Assembly: GCF_034702125.1 (NCBI RefSeq)
Contig: NC_085860.1
Coordinates: 56,704,976 to 56,768,975 of the forward strand
DNA from: Engraulis encrasicolus
Lineage: Eukaryota; Chordata; Actinopteri; Clupeiformes; Engraulidae
Reading direction: 5' to 3'
Length of the DNA stretch: 64,000 bases
The notes beneath the pieces are model-generated. The model was not told where the DNA came from, ran no database searches, and worked only from the letters and a program-made list of their open reading frames with translations. The translations under genes and the position numbers were made by a program. Of this stretch, positions 11,428-21,461 are shown piece after piece (the stretch's first letter is position 1; each line of letters begins with the position of its first letter).

Positions 11428-11726
11428 AGAATTGGAAGGTTGGTATTGAACGTTTTTTTTATGTCAGTAAATTTAACAATGTGATGTGTTTTTGCAGTGA
11501 AACTATGCAACGAATCGATTTACAATACGGATTCTACCGTACAAACTAAACAGTATACTTTTTTAATTTCAGTGGACAATTTGGCTTGGATGATGAAACA
11601 CAGAAAAAAAACTGTTGAAGACAGGAAGAACAGAGGCAACCGGATATCTAGAAAAAATACACAACACTTCTCACATGGAGCAAAACTATTTTGAATGCAA
11701 AAAAAAACATCCACACACTTCAATCT

Positions 11727-11790
11727 TATTATTTTATTTTTATTACTATTATTATTACTATTATTACTACTACTACTACTATTATCATTA
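11727..11790. repeat. ATT/ACT trinucleotide microsatellite
   Basis: Imperfect run of ATT and ACT triplets downstream of the two-exon gene. It contains the only nearby polyadenylation-like hexamer (ATTAAA at 11787). Confidence 0.85.
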
Positions 11791-11892
11791 AATATTATTG
11801 AATCATTCTTGTGTTTTGTTATTCTTAATTCATTAGTAATTTGCTGTATATACCTGTACATGGGTTCTAAATTTTTATTTTCTCCTTATTTT

Positions 11893-12721
11893 CAGGGCTT
11901 TGAACCGGTTCAAGGAACGAAAACGAAAACCGGGAACTTTTTGTATTTTACAGGGAACAGAAACGAAACCGGAAACGTTATTATTTTTTATGTTCTGGAA
12001 CGGGAACACTTATTTAAAAATAATGGTAACCGGTTAATACCGGTTAATACTGTTCCTCAAACAAAACAAAAAAGGTAATTATTTTCCTGTGCACGTTACC
12101 ATGACGGCTGAGGTTCACGTCCTGTGTGACATCAGACATTCTCTGACTGAATGGAGAGAGAGCTGTGGACTACTAAGTCTCCACTCCACATCTTAAATAA
12201 GAGAAACCACTGTCATACAAAAGGGGAGAGTTTCCATTGAATCATTGTAAGACATTGCAGAGAAGCGTGTGTAAAGCGCACCGAGAATGTTCGACGTTAT
12301 TGGGCATCCATGGCCGCTTCAAATATGCACAAACTCACAATGTCCGTCATAGCGCTCCCCGTGACCCAAGTCAGCGTGGAGCGTGCATTTTCATCATTGA
12401 GGTTTATTCTCCGCTTCTCCGTTTAGGTCGTCCCTGAATGACAAAATTCTGGAGGATATTCTTTTCATCTGCTTGAATTAACAGTTTGGAATGTAGGCTG
12501 ACTCATTTGCACTTCCGTCTTTCTTGGTTAATTCACGTCAGTTAGGCCTATGGGAGTAATTAGCTGACAGGAACGAAATTAACCGTTCCGGGAACAGTAT
12601 TTTTTTGTTCTAACCGGTTCGGGAACGTCAATTTATTGGTGGAACTTATAACCGGAAACGTTATAATTCCGTTTCTGTTCGGAACGGAACGTTTGGAAAA
12701 AAATAATGGTTCAAAGCCCTG
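11893..12721 (+). mobile_element. Decayed hAT transposon with hATC-domain remnant
   Basis: The termini CAGGGCTTTGAACC and GGTTCAAAGCCCTG are inverted repeats, flanked by perfect 8-bp CTTATTTT duplications at 11885-11892 and 12722-12729. At about 12350-12480 the plus strand encodes a relic of the hAT C-terminal dimerisation region (ALPVTQVSVERAFSSL, then a frame change to SLNDKILEDILF). The central transposase region is deleted, and the subterminal sequence is rich in ACCGG/AACGG words. It cannot make a transposase. Confidence 0.85.
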
Positions 12722-12884
12722 CTTATTTTCTGACTGCGCGAAACTAGCTGAGGACAACTCAACCTCTGATTGTTGGAAACTGTCGCTGTCGCTGGAGGAC
12801 AGGAGGAAGTAGCTCAAATGGTTGGCTGCCAGTGTCTTGCCCCTCCTCACAACATTGTGTTTACAAACATGGTGCACCCATGTA

Positions 12885-13260
12885 CAGTGCCTTCAGAAAG
12901 TCTACACACCCCTCCTCAAATGTCAGGTTTTTGTGATGTAAAAAAATGACAGAAAGACAAATAAATTCACAGCTTTTTCCACCTTCAATCTAAACTATTA
13001 ACCCGTACAATGCAATTGAGAAACAAGCACAAGGTTTTATATGGAAACAATAGAAAATAAAAAGCTTCAATTAACATGGTTGCATAAATATACACACCCT
13101 TGAATTAACACTTAGTTGCAGCACCTTTGGCTTGTCTGGGCCATTCCAAAACCTCAATATTATTCTGGTGAAGCCATTCTTTTGTAGATTTAGGCGTGTG
13201 CTTAGAGAAATTGTCGTTCTGAAAGATTAGTTCATCTTGGACACAATTTCTAACCAGAAT
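12885..13260. mobile_element. Terminal fragment of a Tc1/mariner-like element
   Basis: It starts after TA with 'cagtgccttcagaaagtctacacacccct', a typical fish Tc1/mariner end. A second 'tatacacacccttgaatt' follows about 190 bp inside. No opposite terminus was found, so the copy is truncated. Confidence 0.6.
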
Positions 13261-13299
13261 GCTTCACGCGGTCGCATTGCAGCAATGCTCCATCACCAA

Positions 13300-13690
13300 C
13301 GCGCCCAATGAAAGAGCGGCGAAAATTCGCTGTGTGGGGATGGGCAGTGATTACAGAGCACACCTCTCACCCTTTACACCTGTGCAGTGATCAGCAAAGA
13401 CGGCCTGATCACAGAGCTCCCCATCACCACCTCCATCAGTTCCCTGCTCTCATCAGGCCGGTGCTTCAATGTACCACTAGCTCGCAAAACAACTGCAAGA
13501 AATCCTTCATCACCTCTACAATAGCCTGACTTAGCAGCACAAGATGAACATCCTCCAAGTAACCAACATCCATGTCTTCTCTTGTCATGTCTTGTTTAAT
13601 GTACAGTGTGTGTGAATGGCAATTCGTGACTGGGGCCAGGTCAAAAGACAATTCTTTGACATGTTTAAAAGACAATAAAGTTGCATTACC
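13300..13690 (+). mobile_element. 3' end fragment of a CR1/Rex-like LINE (tentative)
   Basis: Across two frames at about 13460-13530 the translation resembles the end of CR1-group ORF2 (NVPLARKTT, then KKSFITSTIA). The 3' UTR ends in AATAAA followed by a (TTACC) tail at about 13665-13697. The match is short and frameshifted. Confidence 0.45.
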
Positions 13691-13898
13691 TTACCTTAAA
13701 TTGCATCGTTAGATTCTAAGATGCAAGCATTTCAAATATGTTGTACATTTGGCCCATTCATATTACGGTCACAGATATTCAAATGAACTTGTTCATGCTT
13801 TTAAGATGAAGTTCCATTACTTCAATCTTCAAGCTGAACCTAATGAAATGGATCTGTCTGGTGTGAAAACAAATATCCCTATGGGACAATAAAGACTC

Positions 13899-14360
13899 TA
13901 GGGTCTCTCTAAGTGAAATCAGACACTGTGGGACCCTACCGACACAGATTTCAATAATACTTGGTGTGCCTTTTTAGTAGCAAAGTAGCACCCCAGAACT
14001 GCATTTGTGTGAATCTGAGATGAATATTAAGGGAGAAACAGACTAGCAAAGGTTTACATATGAGGGTAGGACACTATACATTCAGCCTTGATTATATCAG
14101 TCAGTGTAAGTCACAAAACAATCTGTGGTGTTGTTTGAAAGCTCTTTTCTGGCTCTACAGATTAAAACAGCATGGGATACAATAACCCTCAGAATATGAG
14201 TTATGAAAAATTGAAAAATAAAAAATTTAATATAAAAAAACTTATATTTTAAAATGGCCAGGTTCTTGTCTGAATGTAGCCGGCAATGTCATGATGTTAT
14301 GATTGAAATCTGTGTCGGTCGGGTCCCAAAGTGTCTGATTTCACGTGAATTGACCCTCTA
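13899..14360. mobile_element. MITE-like element with about 57-bp inverted repeats
   Basis: The left arm (13899-13955) and right arm (14303-14360) pair over about 57 bp, both containing AAATCAGACACT and GACACAGATTTCAAT. The core is A+T-rich and non-coding. Parts recur, in the other orientation, at about 1340-1432 and 4383-4500. Confidence 0.75.
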
Positions 14361-14474
14361 ATCTCTCTTAAATGCGATTACAGATTAAGCCTAAAACTCC
14401 ACAAGAAATCCTAAAAAAAAATTGTGTGCCCACTACTTGTGTAGCTGAAGGTAAAGGGAAAATAGATATCATAC

Positions 14475-16094
14475 CAGCTCTTGCCTGGTCAACCCCAGCC
14501 TTCTCTATTGTCTCATACGCAAGTGAAAGCTCTTGGCCTTTAAGCTGTTGAGGAAAAACAAAACTTTTACCAACAAAAGCCAACTCCAAACATGTTGCAC
14601 TGATACATTAATAGGCTGTACATCATAATATCATGACTTCAGTGTCATATTTTAACAATAACTGTTACAGTGTGTTACTTCACCGTCAAGCATTGATTTA
14701 TTAAATTCTTATTTTAAAACCTATTTTCATCTTCACCATACTTATTATTGATGATTCCCTCCTTGACTTTTGGGCTAAACGTAGTGACTTGACTTTGTAA
14801 CTATAGGTTGAGGACAGCCAAGTTCAGTTTTGGGCCTGTTTCAAGATTTGTGTAATTGAACGGGACTCCCACATCCTTAAAACACATAGCAAATCAAACG
14901 TTTTCCTTGAAAAGAGTAATAGCAAAGACATTACCTTGAGAAGAGTCTGTGCGATTGTGAAAAGCTGGGATATACATGCCCTTTCTTTTTTCTGCAAATC
15001 TTTTTGCTCGACCTGTCAACACATAAGATGTGATGTGAAATTTACCTCAACTGTAATTGTGCCATGCAATGCATTTATTTTCCCAACTTAAGTGACTTGA
15101 CATGAGAAAATGAATGCACCACACAATTACCCTGGGTCTACAGACAGGCAGGTGTACAGCCTCTTTAGTGGCAGGCGTTTTACTTACAATATTAATACAA
15201 GTATGCTACTATGATTGATAACTGCAAAAACTGTAGCTAGTGTTCTGCGATTTGAATGGTTTATTGCGTCTAGCTTAATTTAGACACAGCTTCTTTGCAG
15301 AAACCATGCAGCCCATTCACAAAATGTGTTGCCTTTTTCATAAATATGCCTACTTACCACCACCACCAAATTCTAAGTATTCATTATGACTGGGAAAATT
15401 GCACTTTTCATACAGCAAAACGTATTGTAGGCTCATACTAGTAAATTGTTCATTATTTCGTAATTCATGAAAATGTTGTCATAGTTGCAATACTCTGGTC
15501 ACCATCCAAATCACTTTCAATGTGGGGTAGGCTTATTTAATTATAGCAATGCGAGTGGCCAGAGTACGCTAATTAACTAATCATAGGATGGAAATTGCTC
15601 CAGGCAAGATTTTCATATTTCTTGGATTTTGAACAAAGCCCGTTCAAAACTCTTAATTTGATACATTAAAACGGAACATCAACTTTTGGTTGCTTGGAAA
15701 CTGTACGCGTTGACCTGCAGTTGTTTTGCTGTTGAAGTTACAGTTCTGAGTTTACATGAGACATTAGAATTGAAAAAAGTAAAGCATCGAAAAAATAGTT
15801 TCCGACGCATTCCATGGGTGTTGTAATCTTGACATTTGCGTCCAACTCTTGTTCGTAGTTCTCTACAGTGTGACATGCAGAGCCATAACGAAAGAAAAAT
15901 ACATCTTGTAGTAGAACTCGTAGGCTAATAATAATCTGATTAATACCCCACGTCAGTTATATTCTGTGTTTCAGGCGTGTAGAGTCGAGACTTACCTGTT
16001 GTAACATTACGAAAAAAGCCTCAGCATCGTTTCCCAGTTCCTCTGGATTCGCGTTTACAATTTGGCTCCAGTCGACCTTCGCGGGCTTACCCAT
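14475..16094 (-). CDS. cep290: cep290, first three coding exons (centrosomal protein 290, N-terminal fragment)
   Basis: Read right to left, the exons are 16094-15996 (99 nt), 15012-14935 (78 nt) and 14544-14475 (70 nt). All have GT donors (GTAAGT, GTAATG, GTATGA) and AG acceptors. The translation starts MGKPAKVDWSQIVNANPEEL, continues with VEQKDLQKKERACISQLFTI, and ends LKGQELSLAYETIEKAGVDQ plus ARAG. This aligns with the human CEP290 start (NWKEI..DPDDL; SEKQENVIHLFRITQSLMK; AQEVELALEEVEKAGEEQAK). The 78- and 70-nt lengths equal human exons 3 and 4 as I recall them. CEP290 is a very large coiled-coil protein of the ciliary transition zone and centriolar satellites. The likely exon 2 acceptor lies just right of 16129, leaving about 35 nt of leader. 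Exon 5 and later ones are not recognised anywhere to the left, so this is either a gene with a very long intron 4 or a partial copy. The exons show no stops or decay. Confidence 0.88.
15288..15510 (+). mobile_element. Internal fragment of the TTAAAGGTRCACTGTG MITE family
   Basis: It lies in the intron between cep290 coding exons 1 and 2. It shares 'tacttaccaccaccaccaaattctaagtattcattatgactgg' landmarks with 17187-17491 but lacks clear termini. Confidence 0.65.
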
Positions 16095-16457
16095 ATTTGC
16101 CAAAGAATTTAATACCTATTGCTAAGAGCCTGTTATTGAAAGTTAGCTATGAACCCAACATTAGTACTGTACTAGTAGCAGTGCTACTATTTGTTTAGTT
16201 GTTACTTGCTTTACACAGCCAGACCCATGCATCGCTCTGCATGAGCTATGACTTCATGACTTGATTTCATACGGCCTCTTCTGACACATCAATGATGACA
16301 TCGAAATAAGAAGATAGCTCATGATGTGTGTTGGCTTGGTTTTATCTGCACCTCTATGAAACCTACAAAGATGAACTTGCTAAATGATTTCATAGACCGT
16401 AAAAAATAACCCACTGCCGCAGCTGTGTTCAATATGGCCTCCAAAAAAACGCATCAA
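16095..16457. promoter_or_regulatory. Presumed cep290 5' flank (leader and promoter side)
   Basis: This is the sequence upstream of the cep290 start on its minus strand. A plausible exon 2 acceptor (ttcaataacag) ends at 16130. No TATA box, CpG island or first exon could be fixed by eye. The assignment rests only on position. Confidence 0.35.
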
Positions 16458-16556
16458 AATAAAAGGTTTTCAAAGGGAGCCGTCCCCGGCAATTTTTTAA
16501 AGGTACAGGTAGGCCTATATTGCCGGGAGGACTGCTCCCTTTGGAAACCTTTTATT
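16458..16556. repeat. Hairpin with 36-38 bp arms
   Basis: Arm 16458-16493 pairs with 16519-16556 at about 90% identity, sharing AATAAAAGGTTT, AAAGGGAGC and CCGGCAAT, around a 25-bp loop. It may be a small palindromic MITE or a cruciform-forming site upstream of cep290. Confidence 0.8.
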
Positions 16557-16727
16557 GTGGCCAGGTAGGCAATTGCAACCATGCTGCTCCTTGCAACTCT
16601 GCTGCCTTTTCGCAAATTTTATCTTTCCATGAATATTTACTAATGAATAAACTATTTCCCAGTATGATGACCAAAGTACAGCCTATTGATTTAGGTTTTG
16701 CATGAAAATATTAGGCCTACTGGAAAT

Positions 16728-16868
16728 TCAACAGCAGCTTTTGTTCATGGGCTATGAAAAGTGAAAATTACCTTGTCATAGTGAATGCTTAGAATTTGAT
16801 GGTGGTGGTATTTGTGAAAAAGGTAACATTTGTGAATAAGCAGCATGCATTCTGGAAATAATATAGGC
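16728..16868 (-). mobile_element. Fragment of the TTAAAGGTRCACTGTG MITE family, reverse
   Basis: The reverse complement shares 'accaccaccatcaaattctaagcattcac' and 'tttttcacaaat' with the other copies. No termini remain. Confidence 0.6.
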
Positions 16869-17138
16869 TACTAAAATATTAGCCTACACACATTGGCGAG
16901 TGAGGGACAGGTTTATATAAAAAATAAAAGAAATAAAAGTCAGAAATCTGCCATCTCCAACCCAAATTGAAAGCCATTAAAAATCGTTTGTGTCTGGTTT
17001 ACGGCTGTCTCTGTTATACAGCAGACATCAATCAAACCGCACTATCGGTACAAACATACATTCAAACACTGTCATTTGAGCAGGCACTGAAGGTCAGAGT
17101 AGGCCTAGGTTTTGATGTTGAGAGCTCATTGTAAAGAC

Positions 17139-17610
17139 CAGTGTTGGGAGTAACTAGTTACAAACATAGCTTAATTAATTACTTAAAGGTACACTGTGAG
17201 ATTTTTAGTTGTTTTTTTCCAGAATCCATGCTAACCATTCACTAATGTTACCTTTTTCACGAATAGGCTACTTACCACCACCATCAAGTTCTAAGTATTC
17301 ATTATGACTGGAAAAATTGCACTTTTCAAACATAAAAAGGGGGATCTTCTCCATAGTCCGCCATTTTGAATTTCCATGTTTATTATTTAGTAAACTTTCA
17401 TGAAAAGATCAAATTTGGCAATAGGCAACCCAGTTTCAATGAACAGCATAGTTGCAGTACCTTTTTTGACCATTTTCTGCACAGTGTACCTTTAAGGGTT
17501 AATGCATTACTTTTTGTAGTAATGCAGTAACTTAAGGTGTTACAGGGGGGAAATTGCAACACTTAGTTACGCTGTTGCCAGGAAGTAGGACTAATGCACG
17601 CATTACAATG
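17139..17610. mobile_element. Old TIR element host split by a MITE (tentative)
   Basis: 'cagtgttgggagtaactagttac' at 17140 begins a widespread fish repeat. The sequence resumes at 17496 with 'gggttaatgcattac...agtaatgcagtaactt'. The right terminus is unclear. Confidence 0.45.
17187..17491. mobile_element. Complete TTAA-flanked MITE (305 bp)
   Basis: Inverted termini AGGTACACTGTG and CACAGTGTACCT are bounded by TTAA at 17183-17186 and 17492-17495. TTAA target sites suggest piggyBac-type mobilisation. This is the best-preserved member of a family also at 15288-15510, 16728-16868, 59700-60142 and 63905-64000. Confidence 0.75.
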
Positions 17611-17686
17611 CATTTCAACCTGGATTGAAGTGGTAGTGTGAGAAATTATTGCCTTGGCCAACTCCACATATTTTTCACTCAGCATG

Positions 17687-17688
<2 letters not shown>

Positions 17689-17756
<68 letters not shown>

Positions 17757-17925
17757 GCCGCTGACAGCTTTGGCTGGGCCCAGGACAAAGCCGTCTGAAA
17801 GGGCCCCCCAGCCCAATACATATGATGTAATGAGGACCCAATTCTGGGCCCCCTATCTCCCTGGAACTGGGACAACATATCCATTTGTCCCACCCTGTCT
17901 GCGGGACTGCACACACACACACACA

Positions 17926-17974
<49 letters not shown>

Positions 17975-17976
17975 AC
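17689..17976. repeat. Two (CA)n microsatellites
   Basis: CA runs at about 17689-17754 and 17911-17976 flank 156 bp of G+C-richer unique sequence. Long Cys-Val or His-Thr open frames here are artefacts. Confidence 0.95.
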
Positions 17977-18294
17977 CAGGGCTTGACACTGACACCCTGG
18001 AGACTGCCAAAACGCGTATTAAAATCAACTTTGGTAGTAGAACCTGAAGTGTCATTAGCCATTCTGGCCGTTACTGCTCTGAATGAGGAAGCACCGTATA
18101 TTGCAGTTGTTGTTTCCGCTGACTGTGTTCGTTATACAAACGCAATACAATGCAATATTGCGAGCCTACAATACCCATGATCAACCATGAGCACCCATGT
18201 CACGTGTCAATATTCTAGAGAACATGCGTTAACGTCCCCGAATGATAGGCGGCATCGATGAAAATAATAATAATAATAATACTTAGGATTGGGT

Positions 18295-18480
18295 TTTTTT
18301 TAGAGGCTTTTTATGCCTTTATTTGACAGGACAGTTGAAGATGGTGACAGGAAGCGAATGGGACAGAGAGACAGGGGAGTATCGGGAAATGACCCCGGCC
18401 GGACTCGAACTGGGGTCCCCGTGGGTGGGCATGCAACCCCAAATGTGGGGGGCTTAGCGTGCTGCGCCACAGCGCACCAC
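18295..18480 (-). mobile_element. tRNA-derived SINE (type 1), minus strand
   Basis: The reverse complement shows the A box in 'gtggcgcagcacgctaag' and the B-box-like GTTCGAGTCC. It has the same body as 998-1150 and a tail 'tgtcaaataaaggcataaaaagcc'. It abuts the 3' end of the L2 LINE. Confidence 0.8.
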
Positions 18481-18504
18481 CCCCACCCCCCCATAATACA
18501 TACT

Positions 18505-20440
18505 GGTAGGCTTTATATAGCGCTGTTCATGACACTCAAAGTCGCTTTCAAATGAGAAAACGTAGAGACAAATACAAATATACATGGGGAACACAACAGA
18601 ACAGTGAGAGACTAAGACAACAATGAAAAAGGATCTAGGAGGGGGGCAGTGGTGGAACTGGATAAGCAGGCCTAGGTGTTGTAGGTGCTCTGGAAAAGAT
18701 GGGTCTTGAGGTGTTTGAAAGATGACAGTGAGTCAGACTCACGGATGGGCTCGGGAAGGGAGTTCCAGAGGGTGGGGGCAGCAAGGCAGAAGGATCTGTC
18801 CCCCAGGGTGCGGTACTTTGTCTTGATGGTGGGGGTGGAGAGGTTGACATCAGAGGAGCGTACACGGCGGGGAGGAGAGTGATGATAAAGGAGATTTCTG
18901 AGATACGGGGGGGCTTTGTAAGTGATGAGGAGGATCTTGAAATGGATACGCTGTTTTATTGGAAGCCAGTGACATTAACAGAGGATGGGGGTGATTTATG
19001 TGTGACTTGAATGAGAGTGCAGAGTCCATGTAGTCCAAGGTTTCTGACAACAGGGGCAGGGGAAACAGAGTGACCATCGATGGGGAGTGAATAATTCTGG
19101 GAGGTGTGGAGGCTGGATTTTGGGCCGAAGTTGATGGTTTCCGTTTTTTCTGCTGTTGAGTTTGATGAATTTTGGCTCATCCAGGTTTTTATTTCTGTAA
19201 TGTAGTTGGAGAGGGAGGTAATGATGGCAGGAGTGATGGTTTTGGTAATGTGAAGTTGGGTGTCATCGCCGTTGCAGTGAAAGTTGAGTCCATGGCGACG
19301 GATGATGTGACCAAGTGGGAGCATGTAGAGAGTGAAGAGGACGGGGCCAAGAACTGAACCTTGTGGAACTCTGTGTAAGAGTGGTAGAGGACTTATGGTG
19401 GTTTATGGCAATGAAGTGGGATCTGTTGGAGAGGTATGAATTGAACCAGGAGAGGGCGACGTCAGTGATGCAGATGGAGTTTAGATGGTTGCGGAGAATG
19501 GAGTGGTTGACTCCATTTGTCTCCATTGTCAAAGGCAGCGCAGAGGTCGAGGAGGGGGAGAATGGTGAGGGTTCCACAGTCAGACGAAAGCAAAAGGTCA
19601 TTGGTTACTTTTAGGAGAGCTGTTTCACTGCTGTGATGGGATCTGAAGCCAGATTGGAATGTTTCATAAAGATCGTTTGTGAGGAGATGTTTATTAAGTT
19701 GAGTTGCGACGGCTCTTTCAAGTAGTTTGGAGAGGAATGTGAGGTTGGAAATGGGTCTGAAATTATTGGGGTCATCGAGGTCATCAGGGTCAAGGCCGGG
19801 TTTTTTTTAGGAGAGGGGTGATGGCAGCGAGTTTAAGTGATGGGGGACTATGCCAGAGGTAAGAGAGGAGTCGATGATATCAGTGATGAGTGGAGCGAGG
19901 GGGGTGAGACAGGCTTTCACGAGATCCGATGGCATGGGATCCAGGGGAGAGCTGCATGACTTCATGGTTGAGAGGATTTCGGAAAGGTCTGCTGTTGTAA
20001 TGGGTGTGAAGTGAGAGAGCCGGTGAACAGAGGGGGAGGCAAGTGTGGGTTCAGGGTGGTGGCATTGAAAGCAGCAAGCTGATTGTGGATGGTGTCAATC
20101 TTTGAATTGAAAAAGGACATGACAGGGTCACATTTTTCAGGGGTGGGAGTGGATGAAATATTGTCATGAGGTTTGAGTTATTTGTTTATAGAAGAGGGAG
20201 AGTGGGTTGGAGGATCCTGAGCGGATGATGCCAGAGTAATAAGCAGAACGGGCTTTGTTGAGCGCTGTATTGTAGTGGAGCATGTGGTCTTTGTAGGCTT
20301 GGGCGTGGACAGTGAGGCCGGTTCTCTCGCAGAGTCGTTCAAGTTGTCGCAGTTGTTTTTTCAGTGTGTGGAGTTCTGGGGTGAACCAGGGATCCGAGTG
20401 TTTGAAGGTGACTGAAAAGAAGCCAAGGCGTTTCTATGCC
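18505..20440 (-). mobile_element. L2-clade LINE, 5'-truncated and decayed
   Basis: The minus strand encodes degraded reverse transcriptase in order. First comes a [15 protein letters not shown] block with [16 protein letters not shown] (about 19800-19611). Then GVNHSIL...ALSWFNSYLSNRSHF (about 19560-19440), then [12 protein letters not shown] with the catalytic YADD degraded to NGDD (about 19320-19260), then [11 protein letters not shown]. The 3' UTR (ctttatatagcgctgttcatgacactcaaagtcgcttt) ends at about 18509. Several frameshifts are present, so it is inactive. Confidence 0.85.
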
Positions 20441-20846
20441 TTTCTATGCAATTCTATGTGCTATAAATTTGCATAAATCGTTGATGGAACTTTTTTGGCA
20501 CGGTTTTACATCAGCAACATCTCCTAATCCTGACCCACCTATGCCGGTCACATGCCGTTGCCCATTCCCAAACCATCCCAAACCATGACGACAACGTGCA
20601 TGTCAGCAGATTCATCTGGGTAACATAGAGTCACATGCAGAAAAGTTCAGAGCACAGTATGAACACAGGTGGTTCGCAGGTAAGCACTTTAGTCCTGAAT
20701 GTAACTGATTTGAGCAAAGGCACGGGTACCGTTATGGTCAGCCTGAAAACAGTACTAGAGGCTTTCTTTGCTGCCTCTGTACTGTTAAACATGACTCCTC
20801 CTTCTCCCTCCTGTGATGCTGAGTGCTGTGTAGGCTCTGTGCAGAG
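20441..20846. repeat. Interspersed repeat shared with 61640-61960
   Basis: 'gtaacatagagtcacatgcagaaaagttcagagcacagtatgaacacaggtggttcgcag' matches 61780-61840, and the following 'taactgatttgagcaaaggcac' matches as well. It is not assigned to a family. No coding function was seen. Confidence 0.55.
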
Positions 20847-21120
20847 ATGGGGCACCTAAGTCTCCACCCCTTCCGGGCGGCTCATGGGGCTGGGAATGCA
20901 AAAACTTTTGACTGGGCTGTAATGGACTGATCAAAGCTATCTTCCGATCCACCCCGCATTTCCTCGTCGATCACACATATGCTGTGCCTCAGAATTAATA
21001 ACAACCAATGGTGTGCTTGTTGACTTCACTTGGCAAACGATTTTTGAGTTGTGTGCGTGCAAAAATATGTAATTATTTGGACTACACAACAGACGTCGCA
21101 TGTCCGACGTGCAGCCACTT

Positions 21121-21290
21121 AACCCCTTAAGACACGGCATTATAAATTAGCTGTTACCAGAATGGCAATGACCAAGTCATAATGTATTACTAAAGGCCCC
21201 GTGCACTGTCATAGTAGTGCGGTACTATAGTAGTTAACTTTCAATGTCTATTACAGCGTGCCACAGGAGGTACAGCGCGCGTTAAGGGGC
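21121..21290. mobile_element. Small TIR relic with CCCCTTAA ends (tentative)
   Basis: 'aaccccttaagacacgg' and 'gcgcgttaaggggctac' form short inverted ends. A TTAA precedes the left one but not the right. It lies inside the larger element. Confidence 0.35.
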
Positions 21291-21461
21291 TACGCCGCGG
21301 TGCAGCTGTAGGGTTGGCTGTGCCTCGGTTCACGTCAAATATGCGAGGCGCACGTGTAGTCTCTAACACAGTTTTGCACAAAAGTTAAAATAACGTTTCT
21401 TGCGTGTCGAAAATGAGTGGTCTTATGACACAAATCCAAGCCTTTCAAATTCACTGCCATC

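Noticed and set aside
11497..11694. Third exon for the 10.2-kb gene (65-codon frame)
   Set aside because: The good acceptor near 11572 does not join in frame with the available donor at 11424, so it was left out.
14368..14589. 73-codon minus-strand frame at the cep290 exon 4 position
   Set aside because: It is the exon plus flanking intron read through; the spliced 70-nt exon explains it better.
17563..18180. Open frames of 126-180 codons made of Cys-Val or His-Thr repeats (also at 25769, 26852, 44368, 47339, 50184, 50826)
   Set aside because: They are translations of (CA)n/(GT)n microsatellites open in several frames on both strands; not genes.
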